From assembly GCA_030698405.1 (NCBI GenBank), contig JAUYMU010000078.1, forward strand, positions 1 through 60,643: 60,643 nucleotides of DNA. The letters run 5' to 3'. The stretch's first letter is position 1. The number at the start of each line of letters is the position of its first letter. Origin of the DNA: Bacteroidota bacterium. Lineage in GTDB: Bacteria > Bacteroidota > Bacteroidia > Bacteroidales > Prolixibacteraceae. Of this stretch, positions 53,337 to 60,643 are shown piece after piece. The position numbers and the translations under genes were made by a program. Below the pieces are notes generated by a model. It searched no databases. It was not told where the DNA came from and saw only the letters and a list, made by a program, of their open reading frames with translations.

Positions 53337-55121
53337 TCAATTAACCTTCAATTGCATTTTTGTTGATAAATAATATCCACCTGTCTTAGGTGCTCCTTTA
53401 AACTCTACTATTCCTGCTTCCTTAGCTATTCTCAGGTATCTTTCTATTGTAGGCTTAGACTTTCCTCTTTTAGTAGCAATATCTAAAGCATTAGCTCCTT
53501 CTTTAACCAGAATTAGCTCTACTATCTTTATTATCTCTATTCTTACACCATCATTTACACCATCAATTAGACCATCATTTACACCATCATTTATTAGTTT
53601 GTTTACACCATCACTTACGCCATCACTTACACCATCATTTACACCATCAATAAGATTAATAGCTTTCCTTGTTAAGTAATAGCCCCCTGTTCTATTTGCT
53701 CCTTCAAATACCACTAATCCAGATTCTCTTAGTTGCTTAATGTAGCTCTCTATGGTCTTTGCAGGGATTTCCAGTCTTTTTTCAATATCTACAGTTCTAA
53801 CTCCACCTTCTTTATAAAGCACTAGCAGAATCTTAGTAATCTTTTCTTTTACATCATCAGTTATTCCCTCAGTTATTCCCTCAGTTATTCCCTCAACTTT
53901 AACAACAACTCCTTTACTTATTCCCTCAGTTATTCCCTTAGTTATTCCCTCACTCTTTCTATTATGAGCGACATCAGGAAAAGTAACAGTTGTTGTATTC
54001 TCTTTTTGTTTCCATACTGGAATCTTAAACTTATTCTCCTTACAATCTCTAATCATTCTTTGTGTTCCTGTTCCAAGCATTTCAATATACTTTCTATAAA
54101 AGCACATTTGAGCAACATCTGGATTACGTAGAATAGAACTATGTTCTATTTTTAAATCAGCAACAGTAATTCCATCAGGTAAAGCACCATAATTACTTAT
54201 CTCTGTTCTATCAGCGTAAATAGATATTTGCAGAAAACCTTTAACGGAATTATAATCTCTATGCACAATAGCATTTAAAATACCTTCACGTAAAGCCAAT
54301 ACAGGATAGTTTGGTTTATCTGTTCTTAAAAAACCTTTAACAGTAAGGTTTTTACCATAAACAATGTCAAGGTATTCGAATATAGACGTGATGTTTTTAA
54401 AGACATTGCCTTCAAACATTTTATCATCAATAAACTGGTTGCCTGATGTTTTAGAAGGATAAAGCGTAAGCCTGATTCTTGATTGAGGAATGAAACGTAT
54501 TGGATTTTTACCAAACAACACCATACAAGCATTGGTGATATTGCCGTTTTGAAGTAATCCAACCTGAATGAGAAAATCTTCTACATCTTCAATTTTAGCT
54601 TCTTTCTTATATTCTTTATACAGTTTAATAGTTTGTTTTATTTCTGCTGTATCTAAATCTGTTAATTCAGCACCTAACACAGGCATTCTCTCCCAATGAA
54701 AATCTGCTTGCTTCCTTTGCGAAATAAGATTGGTTAGTTTTTCAGGACTGGTAGTTTTTGTTGTTTGACCTATTCTGTTATAAATAACTCCTTTATATTG
54801 ATAAGGTTTTTTAGCTCCTTCCCAAACACTGATTAAAAGTACTTCCTTTTGTTTGTAAGTAATTACCTGCACCGAAATCGGTGCTGTGGGTTTAATTAAA
54901 TCAACCAAAGCATTTTGTATTGCAACAGATTGTTGCATGGCATTTTCAACACCTAAAACATTTTTATTGTCGTCTATTCCTACAATTAAATCACCACCCT
55001 GTGTATTGATTAATGCAGTAATAGATTTGGCAATGGTATCAATGTTTGGCTGTGCCTTAAATTCCAGACGAACACCTTCATTCTGTTGCAACAGATTTTC
55101 TATAATGAAATTATTATCCAT
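53337..55121 (-). CDS. AlbA_2/Schlafen-type putative regulator with repeat linkers
   Basis: A 594-residue protein. An AlbA_2 domain (about 15-135: VRLEFKAQPNIDTIAKSITALINTQGGDLIVGIDDN) is followed by a central RecG-like/HATPase_4-like region (about 280-380: ALREGILNAIVHRDY and DRTEISNYGALP). Two winged-helix domains follow (about 430-495 and 525-590), each ending in an F-x-G-A-x-x-TGGYYL motif, so they are duplicates. Each is preceded by a 4-residue repeat linker: EGIT/KGIT type at about 390-423 and DGVN/DGVS type at about 490-524. It overlaps the DUF4062-like gene by 8 bases. Function is inferred as DNA or RNA binding regulation. Confidence 0.82.
   Translation of the reverse strand: MDNNFIIENLLQQNEGVRLEFKAQPNIDTIAKSITALINTQGGDLIVGIDDNKNVLGVENAMQQSVAIQNALVDLIKPTAPISVQVITYKQKEVLLISVWEGAKKPYQYKGVIYNRIGQTTKTTSPEKLTNLISQRKQADFHWERMPVLGAELTDLDTAEIKQTIKLYKEYKKEAKIEDVEDFLIQVGLLQNGNITNACMVLFGKNPIRFIPQSRIRLTLYPSKTSGNQFIDDKMFEGNVFKNITSIFEYLDIVYGKNLTVKGFLRTDKPNYPVLALREGILNAIVHRDYNSVKGFLQISIYADRTEISNYGALPDGITVADLKIEHSSILRNPDVAQMCFYRKYIEMLGTGTQRMIRDCKENKFKIPVWKQKENTTTVTFPDVAHNRKSEGITKGITEGISKGVVVKVEGITEGITEGITDDVKEKITKILLVLYKEGGVRTVDIEKRLEIPAKTIESYIKQLRESGLVVFEGANRTGGYYLTRKAINLIDGVNDGVSDGVSDGVNKLINDGVNDGLIDGVNDGVRIEIIKIVELILVKEGANALDIATKRGKSKPTIERYLRIAKEAGIVEFKGAPKTGGYYLSTKMQLKVN
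53544..53651. repeat. Coding 12-bp repeat array (DGVN/DGVS linker)
   Basis: On the plus strand ACACCATCATTT-type 12-bp units repeat about seven times with some degeneracy. Read on the minus strand it gives DGVNDGVSDGVSDGVN and more. Unit length divisible by 3 keeps the frame through gain or loss. Confidence 0.8.
53858..53952. repeat. Coding 12-bp repeat array (EGIT/KGIT linker)
   Basis: On the plus strand TTATTCCCTCAG-type 12-bp units repeat about six times around a divergent centre. On the minus strand it encodes EGITKGITEGIS and EGITEGITEGIT. Confidence 0.8.
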
Positions 55122-55671
55122 TGTCGCTGTTTGTTTGGTTCATTACCTGATTAATAAATTCTTTATCGGAAAACTGGGCTATGATGTAAATCATCATTTC
55201 ATCCAAACGGTAAAATTCCTGCGCCCAGTTCCCATTTCGGAGTGTTACCGGAACGTGATTTTGAATAACATACTCATAAACATCGATTGATCTTTTATCA
55301 AAAAAGCGGTTGTCATTTATAATGATTTCATCTCCACTTTTCAATTTCATCTTTTTAAATAGATTCCGGGCAAATACCACATCCCGATGAACCAAAAACC
55401 AATAAGGCTTTTTCAATTCAATCGCCTTTTTTATTTCCTCAAACGTGATGTTTTTATCGCCAATGTTTCCAGTTCCGTACAATGGCCGAATAATCCCCAG
55501 AAATAAATCACATTCTTCTACAGCATTCAGGCAATTGTCCAAATTCGATAACTTGGGATTAACCTTTACGCTGCCGTAGTGAGAATTAAGCACTTCATAG
55601 CCCAAAGTGATAAGTTGAGCAACTATTTGTGAAATTTGGTCCTCAAATCCATAAACGGTTGAGCCAACCAT
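55114..55671 (-). CDS. DUF4062-like protein of the restriction operon
   Basis: A 185-residue protein. The N-terminal part (MVGSTVYGFEDQISQIVAQLITLGYEVLNSHYG, then CDLFLGIIRPLYGTG) follows the DUF4062 pattern of an SS-T start and an ECDxFxxIxxxxYG segment. The C-terminal part is not recognised. DUF4062 domains often lie in defence-associated or signalling proteins. It starts 27 bases after hsdS, inside a type I restriction operon, so an accessory defence role is likely but unproven. Confidence 0.7.
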   Translation of the reverse strand: MVGSTVYGFEDQISQIVAQLITLGYEVLNSHYGSVKVNPKLSNLDNCLNAVEECDLFLGIIRPLYGTGNIGDKNITFEEIKKAIELKKPYWFLVHRDVVFARNLFKKMKLKSGDEIIINDNRFFDKRSIDVYEYVIQNHVPVTLRNGNWAQEFYRLDEMMIYIIAQFSDKEFINQVMNQTNSDNG

Positions 55672-55698
55672 ATATTTTCACATTATTCTTCTTTTTAC

Positions 55699-57003
55699 TC
55701 ATGCTAATTGAGTTTTCTTTTTAGATGTTTTTACCTTTTCTTCTTTCACAGGTTTCACTTTTCCCTTTGCAGCTCTTATTCGCTCCAACAACTTTTCAGC
55801 AGGTTCATCGCTCGGGTTCTGAGGAACCAGTTTTCCTTCAAATGCTTTTTTTATGATGCTCAACCGCAATGCTTCCGCTTGCAACAAGCTGGTTTCAATG
55901 GTTTCTTCAATTTTGTCGCAAACGGAAAGGCGGGTTTCTAATTCCTTAACAATTTTTTCTTGTTCTTCTTTTGGACAATATGGAAATGGAATTACCCTGC
56001 AAGTAGAAACTTTTATATTCCATTGACCAGCTGTTGCCTTTGAAGTTCCTTCAAGCCAATGAATAGTTACAAAGTTTTGCAGGAAATAGGAAATGTATTT
56101 TGAAATTACATTTTCATTTGGCCTAAACATTACAATCGCCTGATTTATGTTCCATTCAGGATATTGATTTGTAACTACTGAAACTTTTCCTAGCGGTGGG
56201 CCAACAATATTTGTTAATACATCACCGGGTAAACAAATTGAACGTTTTAAATCTTTTTTGTGAACTGCATTAGGAATGAATGTTGGATTTTTTTTGAAGT
56301 TTAACGTGCCATCAAAATTCAAATTATAAACTTTTAAAAATGGAATTTCACCACTTCCTTCAAAAAGAAATTCACTTGTTGGAGTGTAACCATTGTTTAT
56401 AATTTTAATTACATCACCACTTACAACCATTTTAAATTTTGTATGGGTGAACTTCCCTTCAAATGCCCATTTCAAAACTGCCTGTCTATATACTTTAAGT
56501 TGTTGTTGTGCTGTTACTAAATATTCAATTCCTTTATCAAGGTCAGTAATTAGTTCTTCTATTTTTTCAATAATCCTTCTTTGCTCGTTTAATGGTGCAA
56601 GTGGAACAGGAAGTTTAGAATATTCTGAAATCCAAAACCGTTTATGCGTATCGCCTTTAATGTTTTGAATTTGCATGAAATAATAAGCCAGCTTGATATT
56701 CACCAGTTCGCATGTTGGCTGTAAAATCTTCATGGCCGATGATTTTACTTTGAATGGAAAGTTTACAAACTGCGTTGCGGTGGTAAAGTCGTCAAAAATG
56801 ATAGTAGGCAGGGAATTGAAAATTCCTTCTGTTTCGTTGGTGTAACCTTTAATAAATGATTTGCCTGCGGTCAATACTGGCGTGGTATATTTGTCATTGT
56901 ATTCGGTTGATTCTACTATGTATTTGGTCGGTTGGACATAATCCAACAAATCTTCAAATTTGGCAATTGTCCATCCTTTGGGTAAGTCGTTATTTTCAAT
57001 CAT
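55699..57003 (-). CDS. hsdS: Type I restriction-modification specificity (S) subunit
   Basis: A 434-residue specificity subunit with two target-recognition domains (about 8-140 and 190-330). Each is followed by a conserved helical spacer (APLNEQRRIIEKIEELITDLDKGIEY and CPKEEQEKIVKELETRLSVCDKIEET). The tail (IIKKAFEGKLVPQNPSDEPAEKLLERIRAAKG) is typical. The DNA target cannot be read from sequence. It starts one base after the hsdR stop. Confidence 0.94.
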   Translation of the reverse strand: MIENNDLPKGWTIAKFEDLLDYVQPTKYIVESTEYNDKYTTPVLTAGKSFIKGYTNETEGIFNSLPTIIFDDFTTATQFVNFPFKVKSSAMKILQPTCELVNIKLAYYFMQIQNIKGDTHKRFWISEYSKLPVPLAPLNEQRRIIEKIEELITDLDKGIEYLVTAQQQLKVYRQAVLKWAFEGKFTHTKFKMVVSGDVIKIINNGYTPTSEFLFEGSGEIPFLKVYNLNFDGTLNFKKNPTFIPNAVHKKDLKRSICLPGDVLTNIVGPPLGKVSVVTNQYPEWNINQAIVMFRPNENVISKYISYFLQNFVTIHWLEGTSKATAGQWNIKVSTCRVIPFPYCPKEEQEKIVKELETRLSVCDKIEETIETSLLQAEALRLSIIKKAFEGKLVPQNPSDEPAEKLLERIRAAKGKVKPVKEEKVKTSKKKTQLA

Positions 57004-57004
57004 T

Positions 57005-59785
57005 TTATGCTGCCAGTGCTTCGTTTAATTCGTCAATAATTTCATTCATGTTTTCGCCAAACAGTTGCCACATTTTACCTTTTCCGCCTTCTGCATCAAA
57101 AGGCGTGTAATTCAAATCGTCAGCATCTAAATGAATGCTTGTGCTAATATGGTCTTTTATCATTCTCAGCCATTGCATTTGTTCTTCGGTAAAGCGGTTG
57201 TGTTGTCCGGCGTTCTTTTTCAGAATCCAGTCGCGGAAATTTAAATCTACTTTGTTTGAATAATCAATCAGCGTTGAATCGATGCCTGAAATTCTGCGAA
57301 GTAATGAAACCAATGCAATCAATTCTGATTTTGGGCTGCCTGTTGCTTTTTCTAATTGCTCGTAAGCCCGCCAAACCTGCATAGGAGCAAGTTGTGGCCT
57401 TTCCAGTTTCAACTTCTCCAATACTTCCTGAATCATTTTATAATTCAGTTCACGTCGGCGCAAAGGTTGTGAATAGAATATCTGTAAAGCTGTAATCTCG
57501 TCCTGATGTTGTGAAATCCAAGCTTTAAAATCGGCAACAAGGTTTTCTGCCTTTTCTTTGCTGTCGGTTGCCCAGCCTTTATTTAAAATCGAATCAGGGT
57601 TTGTAATGTCTATGGTTTGCTCGTGTACCCTGCGAACATTGTCAATAAAAGTATTCAGCTCGCCATTAAAAATGTCGGCAGCTTTTTCCTTCAGTTGATC
57701 TTTCAGTTTATTAAAGGCTTCTTCTTTTGCAATAGGCGATTCCCCTGCAAGTTCGGTTTCAACCTTTGTTTTCAAATCGTCTAAAACATCCGGATTGTAT
57801 GCGTTCAACAATTCGTTTACAACTTGCTTTAAACTTTTGCCGTCGGCCTTTTCGCTAAACTGTTGCTTTTCCTGCTCTGTAATTTGCTTTTCTAATCGTG
57901 ACAATCGGTTTGCCAGCGATGAAAACAAATCTTCATCACGGTTACCAACGGCAATAGCGCCAAGCAAATCTTTTAGCGGTACGCCAGGCTTTTTCTCCAA
58001 TGGACGACTATCAGTTTTACAGCTTTTTGTTACTCCAACCGAATCAATAATTACAAAATGGTCTTTGGTTCGTTTAGCTTTGGGCGTAACTTTTCGTAAA
58101 TCGTCCAGCGAAATTATTCTTGTTCCACGACCTTTCATTTGTTCGAAGTAATTTCGACTTCGTACATCTCTCATAAACAGTAAACACTCCAACGGTTTCA
58201 CATCTGTACCGGTGGCAATCATGTCAACGGTTACAGCAATCCTTGGATAATAGTCGTTTCTGAACTGTGCCAACACCGATTTCGGATCTTCATCTTTGTT
58301 CTTGTAGGTTATTTTTTTGCAGAAACTGTTGCCTTCGCCAAATTCTTCCCTTACAATGTTGATAATGTCGTCGGCATGTGAATCTGTTTTTGCAAAAATC
58401 AGGGTTTTGGGGATTTCAAATTCTCCATCTCCTGAAAGGCGGTCAGGAAATATCTCAGGGAAATGCTCTTTGACCGTTTTGATGATGAGTCTGATTTGAT
58501 TTGGATTTACAACATCCTTATCTAATTGGTTAGCTGTGTAGTTTTCGTTTTCATCCTGTAATTCCCAACGTCTTTTTCGGGATAGTTTTTCTCTGCGTTC
58601 TATATATTCACCTTTCCAAATAGTTCCACCTTGTTGGGTAATTTTCGTTTCTATCAGGAATACATCATAACCCACGTTTACACCGTCTGCAATGGCTTGT
58701 TCGTGGGTGTATTCACTTACAATGTTTTGGTTAAAGTATCCAAAAGTTCTGTTGTCCGGAGTGGCTGTTAATCCAACCTGAAAAGCATCATAATATTGAA
58801 GAACCTGCATCCACAAATTATAAATACTGCGGTGGCATTCGTCAATTACAATGAAATCGAAAAACTCGATCGGCATTTTTTCGCTGTAAACAACCGGCAT
58901 TGGTTCTTTAGGTTGCCACCTTTCATTTGGGTTTTCTTCCTCTGCAGCTTCTTCTAATTCCGTTCCCTTTAGAATCGAATAAAGTCGTTGAATGGTGCTG
59001 ATATAGACTTGATTGTCACTTGGAACAAAGCTTGATTTCAAGCGATGAACTCCATATAATTCGGTAAATTTTCTATTGTCGTCATTGGGCAAAAAAGACA
59101 TGAATTCCTGTTCTGCTTGTTCACCAAGGTTTTTGGTGTCGACCAAAAACAAAATTCGTTTTGCTTCTGTGAATTTCAGCAAACGATAAATGAACGAAAT
59201 GGCTGTAAATGTTTTACCTGAACCAGTTGCCATTTGGATCAATGCCTTTGGTTTGTATTCTTTGAAAGAACTTTCCAGTTTTGTTATTGCATTGATTTGA
59301 CAATCCCTTAAACCTTCGGTTTGTAATACAGGAATATCAAGCAAGCTTTTACGGATTGATTTTTCTTTCTTCAACCAAGTTCTGACAGTTTCAGGTCGAT
59401 GAAATGTAAAAACTGGTCTTGAACGTGGCTTTGGGTCCCGGAAGTCAGTAAACCTTGTCAAATCCCCTGTACTTTCATATACAAAAGGCAATGGGTCGTT
59501 GTTCAGATATTTCAGTTTGCTTTGAGCATAATCATTCGATTGTTCTTCAACGGTTGTTAGTCTATGTCCTTCTTCTTCTCGTTTTGCTTCAATTACTCCA
59601 ACAGGCTTTTTTTCAACGAATAGAACATAGTCAGTTTCTTTCCCATCCTGTGTCAAATAATAACGAACCACTACACCGATTCCGGCATTCAAGTTTAACT
59701 TATCCTTGTCTTGAATAACCCAGCCGCAGGCAATCAACTGTTTGTCAATGTTATCTCTTGCTATTTGTTCCGGGTCTTGATTCAT
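57005..59785 (-). CDS. hsdR: Type I restriction enzyme R subunit (EcoEI-type)
   Basis: A 926-residue motor-nuclease. The N-terminal HsdR_N nuclease has the PD-(D/E)xK-like GKETDYVLFVEKKPVGVIEAKRE; then the SF2 helicase: Walker A QMATGSGKTFTAISF, DEAH-type VIDECHRS, motif III LTATP, and GRGTRI in the second RecA domain. The C-terminal EcoEI_R_C domain (about 760-926) is present. It is first in the operon, so it is transcribed from the repeat-rich region at 59786 onward. Confidence 0.95.
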   Translation of the reverse strand: MNQDPEQIARDNIDKQLIACGWVIQDKDKLNLNAGIGVVVRYYLTQDGKETDYVLFVEKKPVGVIEAKREEEGHRLTTVEEQSNDYAQSKLKYLNNDPLPFVYESTGDLTRFTDFRDPKPRSRPVFTFHRPETVRTWLKKEKSIRKSLLDIPVLQTEGLRDCQINAITKLESSFKEYKPKALIQMATGSGKTFTAISFIYRLLKFTEAKRILFLVDTKNLGEQAEQEFMSFLPNDDNRKFTELYGVHRLKSSFVPSDNQVYISTIQRLYSILKGTELEEAAEEENPNERWQPKEPMPVVYSEKMPIEFFDFIVIDECHRSIYNLWMQVLQYYDAFQVGLTATPDNRTFGYFNQNIVSEYTHEQAIADGVNVGYDVFLIETKITQQGGTIWKGEYIERREKLSRKRRWELQDENENYTANQLDKDVVNPNQIRLIIKTVKEHFPEIFPDRLSGDGEFEIPKTLIFAKTDSHADDIINIVREEFGEGNSFCKKITYKNKDEDPKSVLAQFRNDYYPRIAVTVDMIATGTDVKPLECLLFMRDVRSRNYFEQMKGRGTRIISLDDLRKVTPKAKRTKDHFVIIDSVGVTKSCKTDSRPLEKKPGVPLKDLLGAIAVGNRDEDLFSSLANRLSRLEKQITEQEKQQFSEKADGKSLKQVVNELLNAYNPDVLDDLKTKVETELAGESPIAKEEAFNKLKDQLKEKAADIFNGELNTFIDNVRRVHEQTIDITNPDSILNKGWATDSKEKAENLVADFKAWISQHQDEITALQIFYSQPLRRRELNYKMIQEVLEKLKLERPQLAPMQVWRAYEQLEKATGSPKSELIALVSLLRRISGIDSTLIDYSNKVDLNFRDWILKKNAGQHNRFTEEQMQWLRMIKDHISTSIHLDADDLNYTPFDAEGGKGKMWQLFGENMNEIIDELNEALAA

Positions 59786-59939
59786 TTATCTTTTTAACTA
59801 CGCAATATAACAAAAAAGCTCTGGTGTGTTAGTAAAATCACGAAAAACTGATGTACTTTTTAACCCTTCGATCTTTTTCAATCCGCTATTTTGCTGCCAA
59901 AGGGTTGGTTTTAAATTGCGTTAAAAGTAAGCAGTTATG

Positions 59940-60076
59940 CTTACAAATCAAAACTAATTATTTTTTTATTCAGGAATTGTGGCGCGTTTACGTCCCGAAA
60001 GAGTTCGAACTTTTCAGGGCGTTTCAAAGAGCATTCAGCTAAAAGCCACGCCCACACTCGCCCTGCTAAAGATTTT
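59940..60076 (-). other. Possible structured noncoding segment next to the tandem array
   Basis: A compact G/C-rich segment with a GTTCGAAC-centred dyad (AGTTCGAACT) and paired GGGCGT/ACGCCC elements. Read on the minus strand it also yields a small frame (AGRVWAWLLAECSLKRP...) that I believe recurs in other Bacteroidota next to the same repeats, but I cannot verify this. It could be a conserved RNA or a relic. Confidence 0.3.
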
Positions 60077-60290
60077 GCCGTCCTGTTAGTGAAAATTGCC
60101 GTCAGGTTGGTAAAAATGCCCGCCATGTTGGTTCGGGAGCCGCCATGTTGATAGAAATAGCTTGCCATGTTAAAGATTTTGCCGTCCTATTGGTAGAAAT
60201 CGCCTTCATGTTACATGGGAAGCCGTCATGTTAGAGAAAATGCCCGTCCTGTTAAAAATATTTCCGTCCTGTTGGTTTGGGAGTCATCCT
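60077..60290. repeat. Tandem array of about 11 GCCGTCCTGTT-type units, 20-21 bp period
   Basis: Units begin near 60077, 60098, 60118, 60139, 60161, 60181, 60201, 60222, 60242, 60262 and 60283. The core is GCCGTCATGTT or GCCGTCCTGTT followed by A/T-rich sequence. Units are degenerate and contiguous without unique spacers, so this is not a CRISPR array. Period is about two helical turns. It lies upstream of hsdR. Confidence 0.85.
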
Positions 60291-60315
60291 AAACTGAATA
60301 ATAGAAAAAATAATA

Positions 60316-60510
60316 GAACGCGGATTTATGCGGATTTAGCAGAGGGAAAGCGGATTTATATTCCAATCCCGAGTGCTCGGGATGGAATGGATTCAAAAAA
60401 GACAAATGAGATAATGGATGATCGACAATTGCTAAGTGTTTTTTAGAAAATCATCACGACAAGTCGGGATTTTAATCCGTTTTAATCCGCCAGATCAATT
60501 TTAATCCGGT
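60316..60510. repeat. cggatt/aatccg inverted repeat pair, gene lost
   Basis: Copies of CGGATTT on the left (60316-60360) face AATCCG copies on the right (60474-60507, three copies). Between them is a palindrome TCCCGAG-TG-CTCGGGA (60367-60382) and no intact gene. In Bacteroidota such arms often enclose a small gene, GxxExxY type as I recall; here it may have been lost. Confidence 0.5.
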
Positions 60511-60522
60511 GCGCCACGAGGC

Positions 60523-60643
60523 GTGCGTTAATATAAATCAAATACCTATAAGGATGAAAGAGCCTTACAACCCAATTAGCCGTTCAGGTTGAAGATCGCC
60601 TGACACACTGTTAGGAAACGAGCTTTGTGAAGCTCGGGCGGAT
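60523..60643 (+). mobile_element. Possible 5' end of a group II intron (cut by window edge)
   Basis: GTGCG at 60523 fits the GUGYG 5' consensus of group II introns, and the following TATAAGGATGAAAGAGCCTT and GAAACGAGCTTTGTGAAGCTCG (a hairpin) look like intron domain I sequence as I recall it. The reverse transcriptase would lie beyond the window. Low confidence. Confidence 0.3.

Noticed and set aside
300-59785. Numerous overlapping frames of 60-180 codons opposite the genes
   Set aside because: They lie wholly within strong genes on another frame or strand and show no domain or composition of their own.
59941-60168. 75-residue minus-strand frame over the tandem array
   Set aside because: It is read partly from the 20-21 bp repeats, whose spacing does not keep frame, and shows no domain; treated as a repeat-derived frame.
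60077-60290. CRISPR array
   Set aside because: Units are degenerate and contiguous with no unique spacers of constant length, and no cas genes are present.
1-60643. tRNA, rRNA, tmRNA or riboswitch genes
   Set aside because: None was recognised by reading for cloverleaf or conserved riboswitch cores; a covariance search would be decisive.

Overview
The window looks like a chromosomal segment of an anaerobic, polysaccharide-degrading Bacteroidota (Bacteroidales/Marinilabiliales-like). This rests on the protein sequences, on many TAnnTTTG promoter boxes with few Shine-Dalgarno sites, on lipoprotein and periplasmic sulfatases, on a two-piece NADH-linked [FeFe]-hydrogenase inventory, and on typical Bacteroidota spacer repeats. 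The assignment is inference; no rRNA or other marker for exact placement is present.

Layout. 1-122: tail of an unrecognised gene. 300-3465 (minus): bifunctional-nuclease/UVR protein, nucleoside permease, thyA, folA, a likely thymidylate/folate operon. 3748-5722: rplU, rpmA, serS. 5853-9070: two formylglycine sulfatases. 9137-19518: a glycogen/alpha-glucan cluster (branching enzyme, GSCFA protein, debranching enzyme, GT4 synthase-like enzyme, GH57, phosphorylase). 19689-21138: hicAB and decayed defence-gene fragments. 21195-25757: EamA transporter, membrane pyrophosphatase, dihydroorotate-dehydrogenase-like protein. 25823-27460 (minus): GH9 cellulase.

27592-43701 is the most distinctive part. 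A PAS sensor and SpoIIE/PP2C phosphatase (minus) stand divergent from a plus-strand series: DRTGG protein, RsbW-like ATPase, hydrogenase-like iron-sulfur protein, second DRTGG protein, PHP protein, HATPase. This runs into hydrogenase cluster 1 (2Fe-2S protein, HydB, HydA, HydC). After an esterase comes hydrogenase cluster 2 (HydC2, short HydB2, HydA2). The H-cluster maturase HydE lies at 47313-48386. The upstream genes resemble a partner-switching signalling module whose sensor could be the hydrogenase-like protein: it keeps the H-cluster cysteines but has tyrosine where active enzymes carry the proton-relay cysteine.

43764-51642: ogt, cutC, a small outer-membrane-type protein, a Gfo/Idh/MocA oxidoreductase, hydE, marR and a P-type ATPase. 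51697-59785 (minus): a type I restriction-modification operon whose S and M genes are separated by a DUF4062-like gene and an AlbA_2/Schlafen-like regulator with coding repeats. 59786-60643 holds no convincing gene but has an 11-unit tandem array with a 20-21 bp period, cggatt-type inverted repeats and a possible group II intron 5' end. Short dispersed repeats (GTCATT arrays, C/G-rich elements, palindromes) run through the spacers; one GTCATT element carrying a decayed four-helix-bundle gene sits between hydA and hydC.
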